Shown here in pieces: positions 1 to 26,858 of a stretch of DNA of 64,000 nt. Under the pieces are notes generated by a model. That model saw nothing but the letters and a program-made list of their open reading frames with translations. It did no database searches and was not told the DNA's origin. Made by a program: the position numbers and the translations under genes. Source of the stretch: Gadus chalcogrammus (taxonomy: Eukaryota; Chordata; Actinopteri; Gadiformes; Gadidae); assembly GCF_026213295.1 (NCBI RefSeq), contig NC_079427.1:1312252-1376251 (forward strand), in the 5' to 3' direction. Each line of letters starts with the position of its first letter. Position 1 is the stretch's first letter.

Positions 1-129
1 CGCATTTTGAGGGACTACTTTCTCAGCAGCAGCGGAATTTAACCTAGGTATCAGTCCGCCGCTGCCGTAGCCTACTACCAGGAGTATAACACTGCTGCTG
101 AGACACAGCAAGTCCCTCAAAATGCAACG
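1..129. repeat. Short foldback element at the left edge
   Basis: Positions 1-36 (cgcattttgagggact...) and about 88-129 (...agtccctcaaaatgc) are imperfect inverted repeats, giving a hairpin of about 130 bp like a small MITE. The left end may be cut by the window edge. The next 350 bases (130-486) show no gene. Confidence 0.6.
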
Positions 130-486
130 CAAGGTTGGTTTTAATTCTAAGATTATTCTATCAACACAACACAGACAATTACATCGACCGTTATAGTTGG
201 CTCTATAGTTGATTTACCTCGGGTGTACTGTGGAGTGGGTAAGACTGTTCTATCAGCAGCTATTGCCCGTTGCCGTGCGCTAGCCTAGCACGAGCAAACT
301 CTGCAAGTAGGACTTAATGAAATGTGTTGAAAACGGTCTCCAATGATAAAGAACACCAAGGGCTAACTCGGCAATCAGGCCCTATGTCCACAATTCAGAA
401 CTACCCCTTTAAATAAAACCAAAAGGGGCTTGACCTAATGTCCTTAGTGGGGGATTAGGCCTCTGGATGGAGGAGGCTACAGGACA

Positions 487-1075
487 TGGGGTTTGAACCC
501 AGAGCCCTCCAGCCTACAGGTAGGGCAGGGACATGGGGATTTGAACCCAGAGCCCTCCAGCCTACAGGTAGGGCAGGGACATGGGGGTTTGAACCCAGAG
601 CCCTCCAGCCTACAGGTAGGGCAGGGACATGGGGGTTTGAACCCAGAGCCCTCCAGCCTACAGGTAGGGCAGGGACATGGGGGTTTGAACCCAGAGCCCT
701 CCAGCCTACAGGTAGGGCAGGGACATGGGGGTTTGAACCCAGAGCCCTCCAGCCTACAGGTAGGGCAGGGACATGGGGGTTTGAACCCAGAGCCTTCCAG
801 CCTACAGGTAGGGCAGGGACATGGGGGTTTGAACCCAGAGCCCTCCAGCCTACAGGTAGGGCAGGGACATGGGGGTTTGAACCCAGAGCCCTCCAGCCTA
901 CAGGTAGGGCAGGGACATGGGGGTTTGAACCCAGAGCCTTCCAGCCTACAGGTAGGGCAGGGACATGGGGGTTTGAACCCAGAGCCCTCCAGCCTACAGG
1001 TAGGGCAGGGACATGGGGGTTTGAACCCAGAGCCCTCCAGCCTACAGGTAGGGCAGGGACATGGGGGTTTGAACC
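487..1075. repeat. 48-bp minisatellite, about 12 copies
   Basis: A unit running from gacatgggggtttgaaccc to cctacaggtagggcagg repeats about 12 times with very few substitutions (for example ccttccag for ccctccag in two units). Because 48 is divisible by 3 and the unit lacks stops, several frames on both strands stay open; these are not genes. It lies in a relb intron. 1080-1819 is AT-rich, with no recognised exon. Confidence 0.95.
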
Positions 1076-1819
1076 CAGGACATCTGGGCTGGGGGTCACC
1101 CCCCTCACCACGACTAGAGATGTTCCGATACCATTTTTTTTTAATACTGTTTATTTTTATAATCTATGATTGATACGAATACATTTGTATTCTTGTAGTA
1201 AAGCGTGAGCATCAGTGTTTTTCCGACTTGGTAGCTCGAACATTTTACGTGTTTCCCGTTCCGACTGTCCTCCTCCAACTGGGACAGAGCGCAGCTCGAC
1301 CCCGTAGTGTTCGTGATGTTCTCTGCCTCTGCAGCAGAGGGGCTCGTGTCATGTGATATGTGTGGTATCGGGTCGGTGAATAGACTTGCGCGCTCACCGA
1401 TACCCGATTTGTAGGCGTTATCGGAGGAATTTTTTGATCGTGGTATCGGATTCGGAACAGCTCTAACCACAACTACTGCTCTACGCGTTAGGGCTAGGTG
1501 ATTAATCAAATTTTGATCACATTGATTTTAGCGCCTTATGATCACAAAACTAATACATCAAATTTTATATACATCAAAAAATTATATATATTTTTTTTCA
1601 TTAAATGTTTTATAGAAAGTGCAGACAAGCTGGATACATATCTGTACATTATTTCAGATTTGAACATTTTCTTTTTGACCATTTTGTGTATTTTTATTAT
1701 TTTTATTCGTTCTCAGTTACAACGCGTTGTTTTTGGGAGAGCTTGACCCAAACAATCGTGACGGTGACGCTTCCCATAATGGAGCCGCCCTACTGCGCGC
1801 GGGCCCCCGGGGGCCGTAC

Positions 1820-3090
1820 CTGGATGGCGGGCTGGACCTTGGTGGTCCCGGTGCTGGAGGCCCCCAGGATGCTGCCGGCCGACCGGCCCTCGCACTCGTA
1901 GCGGAACCTCATGCCCCTCTCCTTGGGCTGCTCCGAGACGGCGAGGCGCGGCGCCTCCAGCAGAGACTCCAGCTGCTCCGTCCCGCTGCAGGGCCGCGCG
2001 GCCGGCGGGGGGCCGGCGGGGGCCCGGGGCCCGCCGGGGGAGGGCCCGCAGGCGCGGCGCGACGGGCCCGACGGAGACGCCCCTCTGCGGGGGGGGGCGG
2101 ACGCCATCTCCCCGGGGCGGGGCGCTGGAGGGAAGGGCGGGGCGAAGGAGCAGGAGGTCTGGGGGGGGGGGGGGGGAGGAGGAGGAGCAGGTCAGGGGCA
2201 GGTTCAACCTGCGGAGCTGGGGAGACCCCCAGGGACCCCCGGACCGGCGTCCGTCTGGACCCCTATCACTGGGTCACGGGGCCCCTCACTGGCCCGGAGC
2301 TCCGCTGGCGTCGGACGTTAGAGCTGAACCACACAGCGCAGAGTACCTGCTGCAGGAGGACGCAAACACACACTCCCCCCCCCCCTAACGCACACCACCA
2401 ACACAAACACACTCCCCCCCCCCCCCTAACGCACATCACCAACACAAACACACTCCCCCCCCCCCTAACGCACATCACCAACACAAACACACCCCCCCCC
2501 CCCCCCCCTAACGCACATCACCAACACAAACACACTCCCCCCCCCCCCCCTAACGCACATCACCAACACACACACCCCCCCCCCCCCCCCTAACGCACAT
2601 CACCAACACAAACACTCTCCCCCCCCCCCCCCCTAACGCACATCACCAACACAAACACTCTCCCCCCCCCCCCCCCCTAACGCACATCACCAACACAAAC
2701 ACTCTCCCCTCCTCCCACACGCACATAGCAACCACAAACACACACTCTCCTCCTCGCACACACACACATCACAAACACACTCTCCCCTCCTCCCTCCCAT
2801 CACAAACACAAACACACACTCCTTCTCCCACACACACACATAGTAACCACAAACACCCAATACCACAACAGCCCTGCCAAAGAGACAGACCCTGAGAGGG
2901 CCGGAGCCGTGAAAGGCCAGAGCTCCACAGGCAGCGGCAGTGAAGCTACGAGCAGCAGGGTCTGGCCCCGAGCAGAGCTGGGGTTCTGGACGTTCTCGTG
3001 AAGCTCGCAGTCGCTGGACACCAGCTCAGATTACACACCGACCGAGAGGGTGTGGGACTGTGCGTGGTGTGTGTTCTGCCGTCTTTTGCT

Positions 3091-3121
<31 letters not shown>

Positions 3122-4452
3122 GAGTGTGTGTCTCTGGCATACCTGATATGACGAGGAACCGCTAAACAAAAGCTTGCGGAATTGAGTCAAAGAGAAGCAA
3201 ACAGGAAGTGAACTCAACGTAATGTCAAATCAGCCAATCGGAAGAGCCCTGTGTGCTAAGAATGTGACCCTTCACCCTGATGGGAGGGTTTGGAGGCAGA
3301 GAGGGGCAGGCAAACCGAAAGTAGGGATCATATTACGGTCTCTCCCAGCGAGAGGAGCTGCCATGTCTTCCTGTTACTACACAACACGCAACCTGGATAT
3401 CTAAGTTGTGTTGATAGTTTTGTCAATAAACCAAATACTGAAGAGCACATCTTACTAATATTTAATCACTATTAGTCATTAGTTAATGGTTAATAACGTT
3501 TCAGGACTTTGGACTTTCTTCTGCTATAGATGAGAACCCTTCTGTTTTCTGTAAACCACGTGGTTTACAGTAAGAGCCGTAACAACACTGACAGTCCCGT
3601 TTCTCTGCCCCTAGATGGGGCTGCCAAGGCTGCCGCAACGGCGAGAAATGACGGCCTAAAAAGTATTAATCATAATCTGTCACGATAAGTACATGATTTA
3701 AATCCTCTATTGAATAGTAATAACAACAGGACGACTGACAGCAAGCACCAACCGTTCTGTGAGCTGCTTACCCGTGGCGCCGTGCCTCTTGCCACCAGCA
3801 CTGGCTCGGAGGAGAAAGAGTCCAGGCCGAGCCTCGGGGGGCCACCACAGCGCAGCTCAGCCGGGGGTGGAGGAGGGCCGGGCAGCCGGGAGCCGGAGCC
3901 GGGGCCGGGCAGCCGGGAGCCGGGGCCGGCCAGGTGTGAGCCAGGGCCGGGGAGTTGGGAGCCGGGGCCAGCCAGCCGGGAGCCGGGGCCGGGGAGGTGG
4001 GACCTGGGTCTACCCTCCTGCCCCGAGTCTTTATTCTCAGTGATAAATTCATCGATGATATCTGGGAAAAGAGCAAAACATATCGGATTAATCCTGGTAG
4101 ATTGTGTTGTATTAGGAAGCAGAAGATAGATGTTGTCGCTCCGTGTGACCTGAGGCTGAGCGATGGTAACTCACCCAGTTCTGCGAGGTTCTCTGGAGCG
4201 GAGAGATAAAGTCACCGTTATTGAAAATCATAGACGACTCGGGTTAAGTTTAAAGATTCATGAAGGAGCGGATACCGAGAAAGTAAACAACTATGAAGTG
4301 TTGGATGTAGTTACTACATCCAACACTTCATAGTTGTTTACATTCTCGTTACTAACTTATAGTAACATGTTAGTCCGTCTGAACCTACCGTCCATCCTGG
4401 TGAAGACCTCCAGACCTCCCGTGTGGAACAAAACGTCGGGCGACAGAGACAT
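1820..4452 (-). CDS. relb: RelB, NF-kB subunit (5' part; gene continues off the left edge)
   Basis: RelB is the non-canonical NF-kB subunit that pairs with p52 or p50 and acts in the nucleus. Three coding exons are visible: 4452-4389, 4061-3772 and 2158-1820 (231 codons, all junctions in phase). The start gives [16 protein letters not shown]; exon 1 donates one base that makes Asp in [12 protein letters not shown], matching the RelB-specific N-terminal leucine-zipper region. Exon 2 is then dominated by Leu-Pro/Ala-Gly-Pro-Gly-Ser repeats. Exon 3 ends in the start of the Rel homology domain with the DNA-contact loop [16 protein letters not shown]; the Glu and the ILG are RelB-like rather than RelA or c-Rel. 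The next exon is not present in 1-1819. The gene lies tandem and downstream of clptm1, as in human. Confidence 0.93.
2159..3771. repeat. relb intron 2 with poly-C acceptor and C/A-rich minisatellite
   Basis: The relb exon 3 acceptor is preceded in the RNA by a near-pure C run (G run at 2161-2176). An array of cccccccc-taacgcacatcaccaacacaaacacact units of about 36-42 bp fills 2367-2720, followed by degenerate CA-rich copies to about 2850 and a short GT tract near 3082-3133. 3140-3771 shows nothing recognisable. Confidence 0.8.
4283..4341. repeat. Perfect 29-bp-arm palindrome in relb intron 1
   Basis: Positions 4283-4311 and 4313-4341 are exact reverse complements separated by a single T. A few more pairs with mismatches can be added outside. 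The palindrome lies between relb coding exons 1 and 2 and would form a near-loopless hairpin in the pre-mRNA. Confidence 0.95.
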
Positions 4453-4596
4453 CGCTGTAGTGCGGGTCTAGGAGGGACTGTGCTGGGTACGGTGAGCCGT
4501 CATCTACACTAGTGCGCAGTGACGAGCTCTGAAGTGAAACCACGTCGTCCCTGCCTCACTGCTAGTGGCCAGCTGGTCTCTCCCGCTTACTGGAAA

Positions 4597-4632
4597 GTGG
4601 AAGTCCCCTGACGTCACACACTGGAAACCCCG
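4597..4632 (-). promoter_or_regulatory. kB - CRE - kB cluster upstream of relb
   Basis: Read on the relb strand, 4608-4599 is GGGGACTTCC, a perfect GGGRNNYYCC kB site. The palindromic CRE TGACGTCA follows directly at 4609-4616, and a second kB-like site, GGGGTTTCCA (one mismatch), lies at 4631-4622. The cluster is about 150-180 bp upstream of the relb start codon, where a proximal promoter would be expected. Human RELB is known to be induced by NF-kB through promoter kB sites. The transcription start was not determined. Confidence 0.55.
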
Positions 4633-4940
4633 TGGGGCAGCGGATCACGCGGAATACCACCTAGAGGAGACCCGCCTTCAGGTGATGTTGTTAACCCAGT
4701 ACCGGTGAGGACAGACACACGACGGCTTCACGTGAACTTTCTTCCAGAAGACTCGAGGCGGCTTGGCTTCGGGAGGCCCCACGCGTCTCAAAGAGGAACG
4801 ACCAATAAGAGAGTACGTGAGAAGCCATTTTTTATGCGGTCATGTGTTCTGTGAAATACCGCCCTCTAGTGGCGGATAGAAGAAAACATGAAACAGCAGT
4901 CTCACGAATCTGTCTGTAAACCATGTATACACACACCCTG

Positions 4941-5004
<64 letters not shown>

Positions 5005-5086
5005 CTATATATAGATATATATATCTATATATAGATATATAGATAGATAGATATATAGATAGAGAGATAGAGATAGAGATAGAGAT

Positions 5087-5136
<50 letters not shown>
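4941..5136. repeat. Compound (TG)n / (GATA)-like / (TA)n microsatellite
   Basis: A TG tract (4941-4998) runs into atatctata and gatagata repeats and then a pure TA tract (about 5089-5136). It is intergenic between the relb promoter and the clptm1 3' end. 5137-5660 is AT-rich without features. Confidence 0.95.
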
Positions 5137-5140
<4 letters not shown>

Positions 5141-5682
5141 CCCTGTATGCACACTGTTTAAACCCTGTGTATACCCAGTTTATGTCTATATTTCATTAAA
5201 CTAAGAAAAACAAACGTGAGATCTACACATGTATATTATTTATGTATATTAATAAAAAGCTGCTTCGTCATTTTAAATTACACTTAAGTTTTACTATAAA
5301 CATGTTTGAAATGTAATATGTACCAACATGAAACCATCTTAGCATAGAATTTACAGCGCTCCATAAAAGCGAGACTGTCTTTCAAAACACACTTGGCGGT
5401 CAGAATCGGCTGCTCCAGATGAGTGTGGATTTGAAATGGATCTCCAAAAAAATACAAATCAAGAAGAAAAAAAAATAACCGCGGAATTAGCTATCGCTAA
5501 ACAATTTCACATCAGTAAAAACATGACAAGCTGACTCTGTACAGTTTCAGGACGTAAAAAATAAGTCTGACTGAAAATCAAGTACAGTTTCAGGAACATA
5601 GAAAATAAATCAATGACTGAAAAAAAATGTTCTCATTGACAATATTAATATATTTATATTAATACCAACAAGGCTATTTACT

Positions 5683-5688
5683 TTTATT
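5683..5688 (-). terminator. Candidate clptm1 polyadenylation signal
   Basis: On the minus strand this reads AATAAA, about 555 bases after the clptm1 stop codon. It is the best positioned signal for that transcript, so 5660-6243 is probably the 3' UTR. Confidence 0.5.
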
Positions 5689-6243
5689 AGTTTTTTTAAC
5701 GTTCAAGTTTGGAACAACAACCATTAATTTAAAATGGAGGGTAGCATTCAGGTGGAGTGTTAGACAGGTCCCCCTCTGTCCGTCGGCCCCTCCCAGCCCT
5801 CCTGGCTCCGCCCCTGTCCTCTGCCCGACCACCAGGGGGCAGCGCCGTGGAACTGTGACGCTCATGGAATGAAAGGAAGAAGAACTGGGGGAATCAACAG
5901 GTCAAAATTAAACGCTACGGCGGGCAACTGAAGAGCGATACGCGGCGGCGGGACCGACTCACACCACACGGCCGTTACCCTCGCAAAATCATACAGAATA
6001 CGGGACATCACGTTGTTTACTTCACTGTAAGAAGGAGAGCGGGGGGGGGGGGGTGGGTCGGGGGGGGCACCAGCGCTGATCCACCACACGGGTCAGGTGG
6101 TGTTAAAATAATGACTTATGTTGTTGTTGTTGTTGTTGTTGAAGCGACGTCCATGACAGATAAACAACGGCTCCCTCCCCTGGCTTGAACAAGTCCTCTT
6201 TGTACTGAGGGGGTGGGAGGAGGGGGGGGGGGCGGTTTGTTGG

Positions 6244-21664
<15,421 letters not shown>

Positions 21665-21667
<3 letters not shown>

Positions 21668-21780
21668 CTTCCTTGTCTCTGTCGCGCACACGGCAGGTTG
21701 TGAAATCACACTGCTCCTATCGCGAGATCTCTCGTCACGGCAGGTTGTGAAATAACACTGCTCCTATCGCGAGATGCAAC
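21665..21780 (-). promoter_or_regulatory. clptm1 core promoter: YY1-like start and duplicated CGCG elements
   Basis: The start codon sits in AAGATGGCGAC (minus strand, near 21670-21660), which matches the YY1 promoter motif spanning an ATG. Just upstream, a 40-bp block occurs twice (21689-21728 and 21736-21775, period 47) with one visible difference. Each copy ends in TCGCGAGA (21720-21727 and 21767-21774), the core of the TCTCGCGAGA element of TATA-less housekeeping promoters. Motif calls are by eye. Confidence 0.55.
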
Positions 21781-22183
21781 TTCACGGCGTCACAATGACG
21801 GGATTTTTTTGGTGACTATTTCAGGTCACATTTATAAAACATGCCTTGAGCTTTTACATTATAATATAACTTCATCAAGCGCTCAATTATAACTTACTTT
21901 AATCATGTTATAATTATCAGAACGTCCATACACTTATACAAATGTGCTTTTAACTCAATATATAATGAAGCGCGAAAATTATGTTTAGTTTAACGGGTTA
22001 TAAGTATTCATTTAATACGAAATGGTTCACTTTACAGTCAGGTTAACTTTACAATTCCCAAACCCTATGGGTGGATCAATTATTGATGAATATATCAATT
22101 ATATATATTAATATATATAAACATGCTTATATTTGGGAGCATAAAATAAACTAATACAGGCTTGAGGATTTCTCACAAGGACT

Positions 22184-22189
22184 TTTATT
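22184..22189 (-). terminator. Candidate tbcb polyadenylation signal
   Basis: AATAAA on the minus strand about 690 bases past the tbcb stop codon. It leaves about 500 bp to the clptm1 start on the same strand. 22190-22877 is probably 3' UTR, with one G run just after the stop codon (22851-22867). Confidence 0.45.
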
Positions 22190-22877
22190 CAAATGGTGTT
22201 ATTCACATCCATCGCTTTCGGGCTCCGGCTGTGACAATGTAAACCTTTGTATTCAACAGTTGTTCGTGCCCTGGTTTGGTGGCTCCTCATCAAACACATC
22301 TACAGTATGGTCAAGTCAGTCTTTATGATCTTTTCTTTTTTTTTATTTTTATAAAAACCATGAACACGCTATATACAAAAATCATATGCAACCATCTTTA
22401 GAGTCTGCCAATTATTTATACCAGGAACTAAAGATGATTGAAAAAGGAATCAATCAAATGAAACATGAAATGTGTATCGCAATTCAAACATTCTTAGACT
22501 CGTCACTCCTGGAGTGGAGAAAGTGCATTGAACTAAAGACGCCCCTTTCAGCGCCCCCTGCTAGTGTCACTCATGCAGCTAATAAACGCCTGCCAACTGT
22601 CAAAATGTGACTTTAACAAACAGTCTTCGTCACCTAGAGTGGACTGCAACCTCGTTGCTACGATAAAGATGAAGGCTTCGTTACCGGGAGACGCCCGTGT
22701 ACCGGGGCTCCGGGCACTAGCACGCTAACGTTTTGATTCGTGGGTGTGAGTAGGAGATAACGACGCATGGTACGGGCTGATATTAGTGGTAAGTGGCTGA
22801 ACAGGCAACAGTAGAACATCAACATGGGGCTTTAAGGCAGAACAACCCAGGGGGGGGGGGGGGGGGGACACGACGGC

Positions 22878-25800
22878 TTAGATCTCATCCAGCCCGAAGT
22901 CCTCCTCGGGGAAGTCCCCCACCGTGATGTTGGTGGGCTTCACGAACGCACCGTACTTGTTCTCGCACTCAAAGTAGCGCTTCCCTCCGACACTACAGAG
23001 GGAGACAGAGAGCGGTGGTTAGACCGCGACGCCACGGACATCAACACGGTTCATGGTCAACGGGCAGAGCGCCCCCCTACAGCGTCCGTACCTTCCGTCG
23101 TGTTTCCCGAGGGGTTCGTCGTACTTCACCCCCACCCAGTAGCCGGGCTTGAAGTCTGCGGTACCTGCAGACACCGGGGGAACAGCGTTCAGAGGAAGGC
23201 AAGACATGGAACTTAATGGACGCACTTCCTGGATGTTGTACGTCCTGGCACTTAATGTCAGGGATGCAAACACATGTATGACAAAAAAGAGAGAGCTACC
23301 CGAAGTCTGAAAAAATATGACGGCATGATATCCTATTATCATGAGGAGGCCTATGCTATATGCTATATGCCTAGAAAGATAAAAAAATATATTAGTTACT
23401 CAGTTAAAGTGACTTTTTAAACTAAGATAATTTATTTTCACAAACACACACCTCTGCATTGGATATGTGATCACAGGTACAGGTACTGGCAGTGTAGGCC
23501 TGGCACTGTCCCTGATCTTATCTGCTGCTTAGGGGGTTTCTGGAAGAGGGTTTCGGAGAAGCTGTGCAACACTTTGTGTACTTATTGTTGTTGTCACTTT
23601 CCTCCGATGAATGTCTGCCTTACAGTGTGCATACAGGGCATGTACACCCCTGCTGGCATAATTAATTTCTTTAATGCAGAGTGTGCATTTAGCACATCCT
23701 TTTTTCTAATTTTTTTTTAAAAAGTCAGACAGTGGAAAGTTATGCTTCACTGTATTCACCTTAATCGTGCCTTCTAATATTAGCCATGATGACCACTTCC
23801 AACTGCACTTACACCCTGCGTCCTGCTGTACAATAAGTGCATCCTTCTCCGATATTTCCCACCACTATCCTCGGGCCGGGTCAGGCCGGGCCTTTGATCG
23901 AGCGTTTTTATTTTTATTTGTATCATTGGTTTATTGGCCTAATCTGAGGAGAAATCTATGCCATAAACAGAAATATTATAGGCCTTTATTACACAGGTCT
24001 TCTCAATGCCGTGGAACGCTCCGTTCACTTTGGAAGCTAGTCCGGTGACTTGTTAACCCCAGTGTCTTCCGTTGCTAAGTGACGTCACCATCTTTGCGGA
24101 CAATTTATTATTGCTCTGCTGATCAACACTACGAATAATAATAATAATAAATTTAATTTAGAGGCGCCTTTCAAGGCACCCAAAGTCACCTTACAGAGCA
24201 TAAAGTCATCATAAATCTTTTAAAAACAAGACATTGTGAAAAAATGATGAATGAATGCTGGTAACGAATAAATTGTAAAAAGGCGCACCATGTGAAGTTC
24301 TTTTTTTAGTTTTGGCAAGTAGCCGTGTAATAAGCGGGATCATGTAAAGAACGTCGCCGGTCATTATCGAAAATAAGCCCCTTCAGGGCGAAGCAAGACG
24401 CCTTCGCTGCGTGTCGGTGTACTGTTCGCCCTGTCGGGTCTTATTTTCCCGATAATGACCGGCGTTCTATACATTATCCCTTACATATATATTTAGCTGA
24501 GTAAGCCTAGTAACAAATGTGTACAAAGTTACATATATGTTAAAATAATTGTCGAGTTGAATCGGGCTAGGGCTCCTAATTACAGTTAATGTGTCGGGTC
24601 GGGCCGGGCTCGGACAGAACGTGCACGGGCTCGGGGTCGGGCTTGATTTTCTGAGCCCGATCCAAGCTCTACCGTGCGCATGCGCATCCAATATTTTGAC
24701 GCGACGGCAAGGGCTGTGATTGGACCCCTAACAAAATCATTTCCGGAATCACTTTTCTTTACCTCGAAGGCACGGGGGTCAGTCAATCAGAGCACCGATC
24801 GACCCCCCCCCCCCCCCCCCCCCCAAAAGAAAAACTCTTCGGATCTGCACGAACCACACAGGTCTCCAAAATGTATGATAAAAAAGCGACTCGCGCCAAA
24901 AAGTACTTGCCACTTGGTTCTATGAACATCCTTACTGTACGGACAGAGATATATTGTCGGATCTCTTTCTTCTGACAAATGTACTTATTGTAAGACGCTT
25001 TGGATAAAAGCGTCTGCTAACTGCCCTGAATGTAAATGTAAATGCAGAAGGTTTTCCACCCCACATCACCCAACCCTCCGTAACCTCTGAGCCCAGAGCT
25101 GTGTGACGACCGACCACTTACCGACATACATGACGGCCCCTATCTTGGTGGGCTGCCCGGGGACCTGCACCTGGCAACGGCTCCCCACGGGGATCGCACT
25201 CGCCGCCGCCTCCTCCTTGGCGTCGCGGGCGACCTGCTCGCTCTCCTTGGCGGCCATCTCCTCCTCGTTGAAGCGACCCACCCGCTGCTTCTTCATGAAG
25301 GACCTCACCGAGTCTGAGGGACGGAGCGTTGGTTGGAACACATGTACGTATTCTCCTGACATTATGTAGTACATGTACGTATTCACATGTACGTATTCTC
25401 CTGACATTATGTAGTATATACGTATTCACATGTACGTATTCTCCTGACATTATGTAGTACATACGAATTCACATGTACGTATTCCCCTGACATTATTTAG
25501 TACATGTACGTATTCTCTTGACATTATGTAGTACATCGTGCCTAGAGCGTGACTTAAAAACACATTTTTTATAATTTTTTGTAAATACCGGTTGACACGT
25601 GTATATTTTAAATATCTACAAAGAGTTTGTATGCGTTATAATAAAAAAACACATGTATGGTGGCGTCATGAGGGTCAATTACTACACGTTGGTACACACA
25701 TTCAACATACACACATAATGTACCTGATTTCTTTGCATAAGCATCGTCTGAGATGGTGAACTTCTCCACCTTGGACAGGTCACTGAACTCCCCTTCCTTC

Positions 25801-26795
25801 GCCCCACTGCGATCCACCACCTTGGAGATCACAGCGATACACGTTTACACCGGCAGCTCGATGGGAAATACACCGTAACCTTGGTGAGGTCAAAACCAGT
25901 CCACGTATTAAAGCCAGGATAGTATAGATCAAAGCTATTTTGATTTTCTCATCCCAGCTGCTTTATGGTTCCTGGCTTAAGCCAGTATAATGCCAGGTAT
26001 GATGATGTGGTTGAACTTCCATTGAGGTGGGGACAAATCCTGTGGGCAGCCTTTATTGATCCCAGACGGGAAATTTGGGCGTGTATAAAAAAAAGTGAAT
26101 CAGGCTTTAAGTATGGTTGGATCTTGACCTGACCGGGGAGTTCTTCACATCCAGTGGAGGCAAAGCAGTTTCCCTATTCAGACCAGATATTGGGCAGCAT
26201 CGCCTCCACCCCATCCTAACCTCTGCACGGGTCCCTGCATCACAGACGTCTACGTACGTGTATGCGGCAGTCGTCGTCCACGGGGTAGGAGCCCAGCAGC
26301 GCGTCGTTGTCGTCCATCTTCACCAGGAACTGGTCGCTGGTGCTGTACAGCTCCAGGTCCATGCAGGACACGGGCGTACCCACCACCATCTCCAGCTTAC
26401 CCTGAACCGACGGGCAGAGCGGTGAAGGGGATTAGACCAGCTCACAGTGCGACAGGAGCCATGTGACTACATATCTTTCGCTTTGTTGTTACTTATGGTT
26501 TTGGCTGTCTCGTTATCATGCCGTCTATTTATTGTTGAATGTTTGTTGTTCATTGTAGGGCACACACCTTAGTTACCAAAACTTATTCCTTGTATGTGAA
26601 AATCTACTTGGCAATAGACTCCTTTCTGATTCTGATACAACCCCACCCAGACCCCCTGATGAACGTGTACCGCACCTTGAAGTCGGCGATGCAGAGGCCT
26701 CTGCTGTACTTCTTGTTCACTTCGAAGGAGCTCAGGGTGCTGGTCAACCGCACCGCCACAATGGGGTTGGTGATGACTGTCAGTCCCCCGTCCAT
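22878..26795 (-). CDS. tbcb: Tubulin-folding cofactor B
   Basis: Cytosolic chaperone that works with TBCE on alpha-tubulin during heterodimer assembly and disassembly. Six coding exons: 26795-26676, 26401-26258, 25820-25724, 25313-25122, 23164-23092, 22992-22878; 741 nt, 246 aa (human 244). It starts [20 protein letters not shown], then the ubiquitin-like domain ([35 protein letters not shown]), a charged helical linker ([20 protein letters not shown]) and a C-terminal CAP-Gly domain ([32 protein letters not shown]). It ends EEDFGLDEI; the acidic DEI tail is kept. The CAP-Gly signature reads GKHDG where human has GKNDG. The start was chosen because upstream sequence is a CA repeat and no other Met is in frame nearby. 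Confidence 0.96.
24353..24465. mobile_element. Hairpin MITE in a tbcb intron
   Basis: cgccggtcattatcgaaaat at the left and attttcccgataatgaccgg at the right are inverted arms; inside, cagggcgaa/ttcgccctg continues the pairing. The whole is about 112 bp. The flanking intron (24118-24240) holds an (ATA)n-tailed fish repeat with aggcgcctttcaaggcaccc. Confidence 0.7.
24915..25045 (+). mobile_element. L2-type LINE 3' tail
   Basis: It ends with ttgtaagacgctttggataa, agcgtctgctaa and then atgtaaatgtaaatg, the hallmark 3' end of fish L2-clade LINEs and SINEs that share it. The upstream part aligns with 8247-8370. It is preceded by a poly-C run (24805-24824). Confidence 0.75.
25325..25535. repeat. 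33-bp-class tandem repeat in a tbcb intron
   Basis: About five to six units of acatgtacgtattctcctga plus cattatgtagt, some shortened. It begins about 12 bp from the acceptor of the tbcb exon starting at 25313. Confidence 0.85.
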
Positions 26796-26818
26796 GACTG
26801 CGCACGAACGACTGAATG

Positions 26819-26858
<40 letters not shown>

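Noticed and set aside
455..1173. Long repetitive open frames on both strands
   Set aside because: They come from a 48-bp minisatellite without stop codons; several frames are open at once and no family signature is present.
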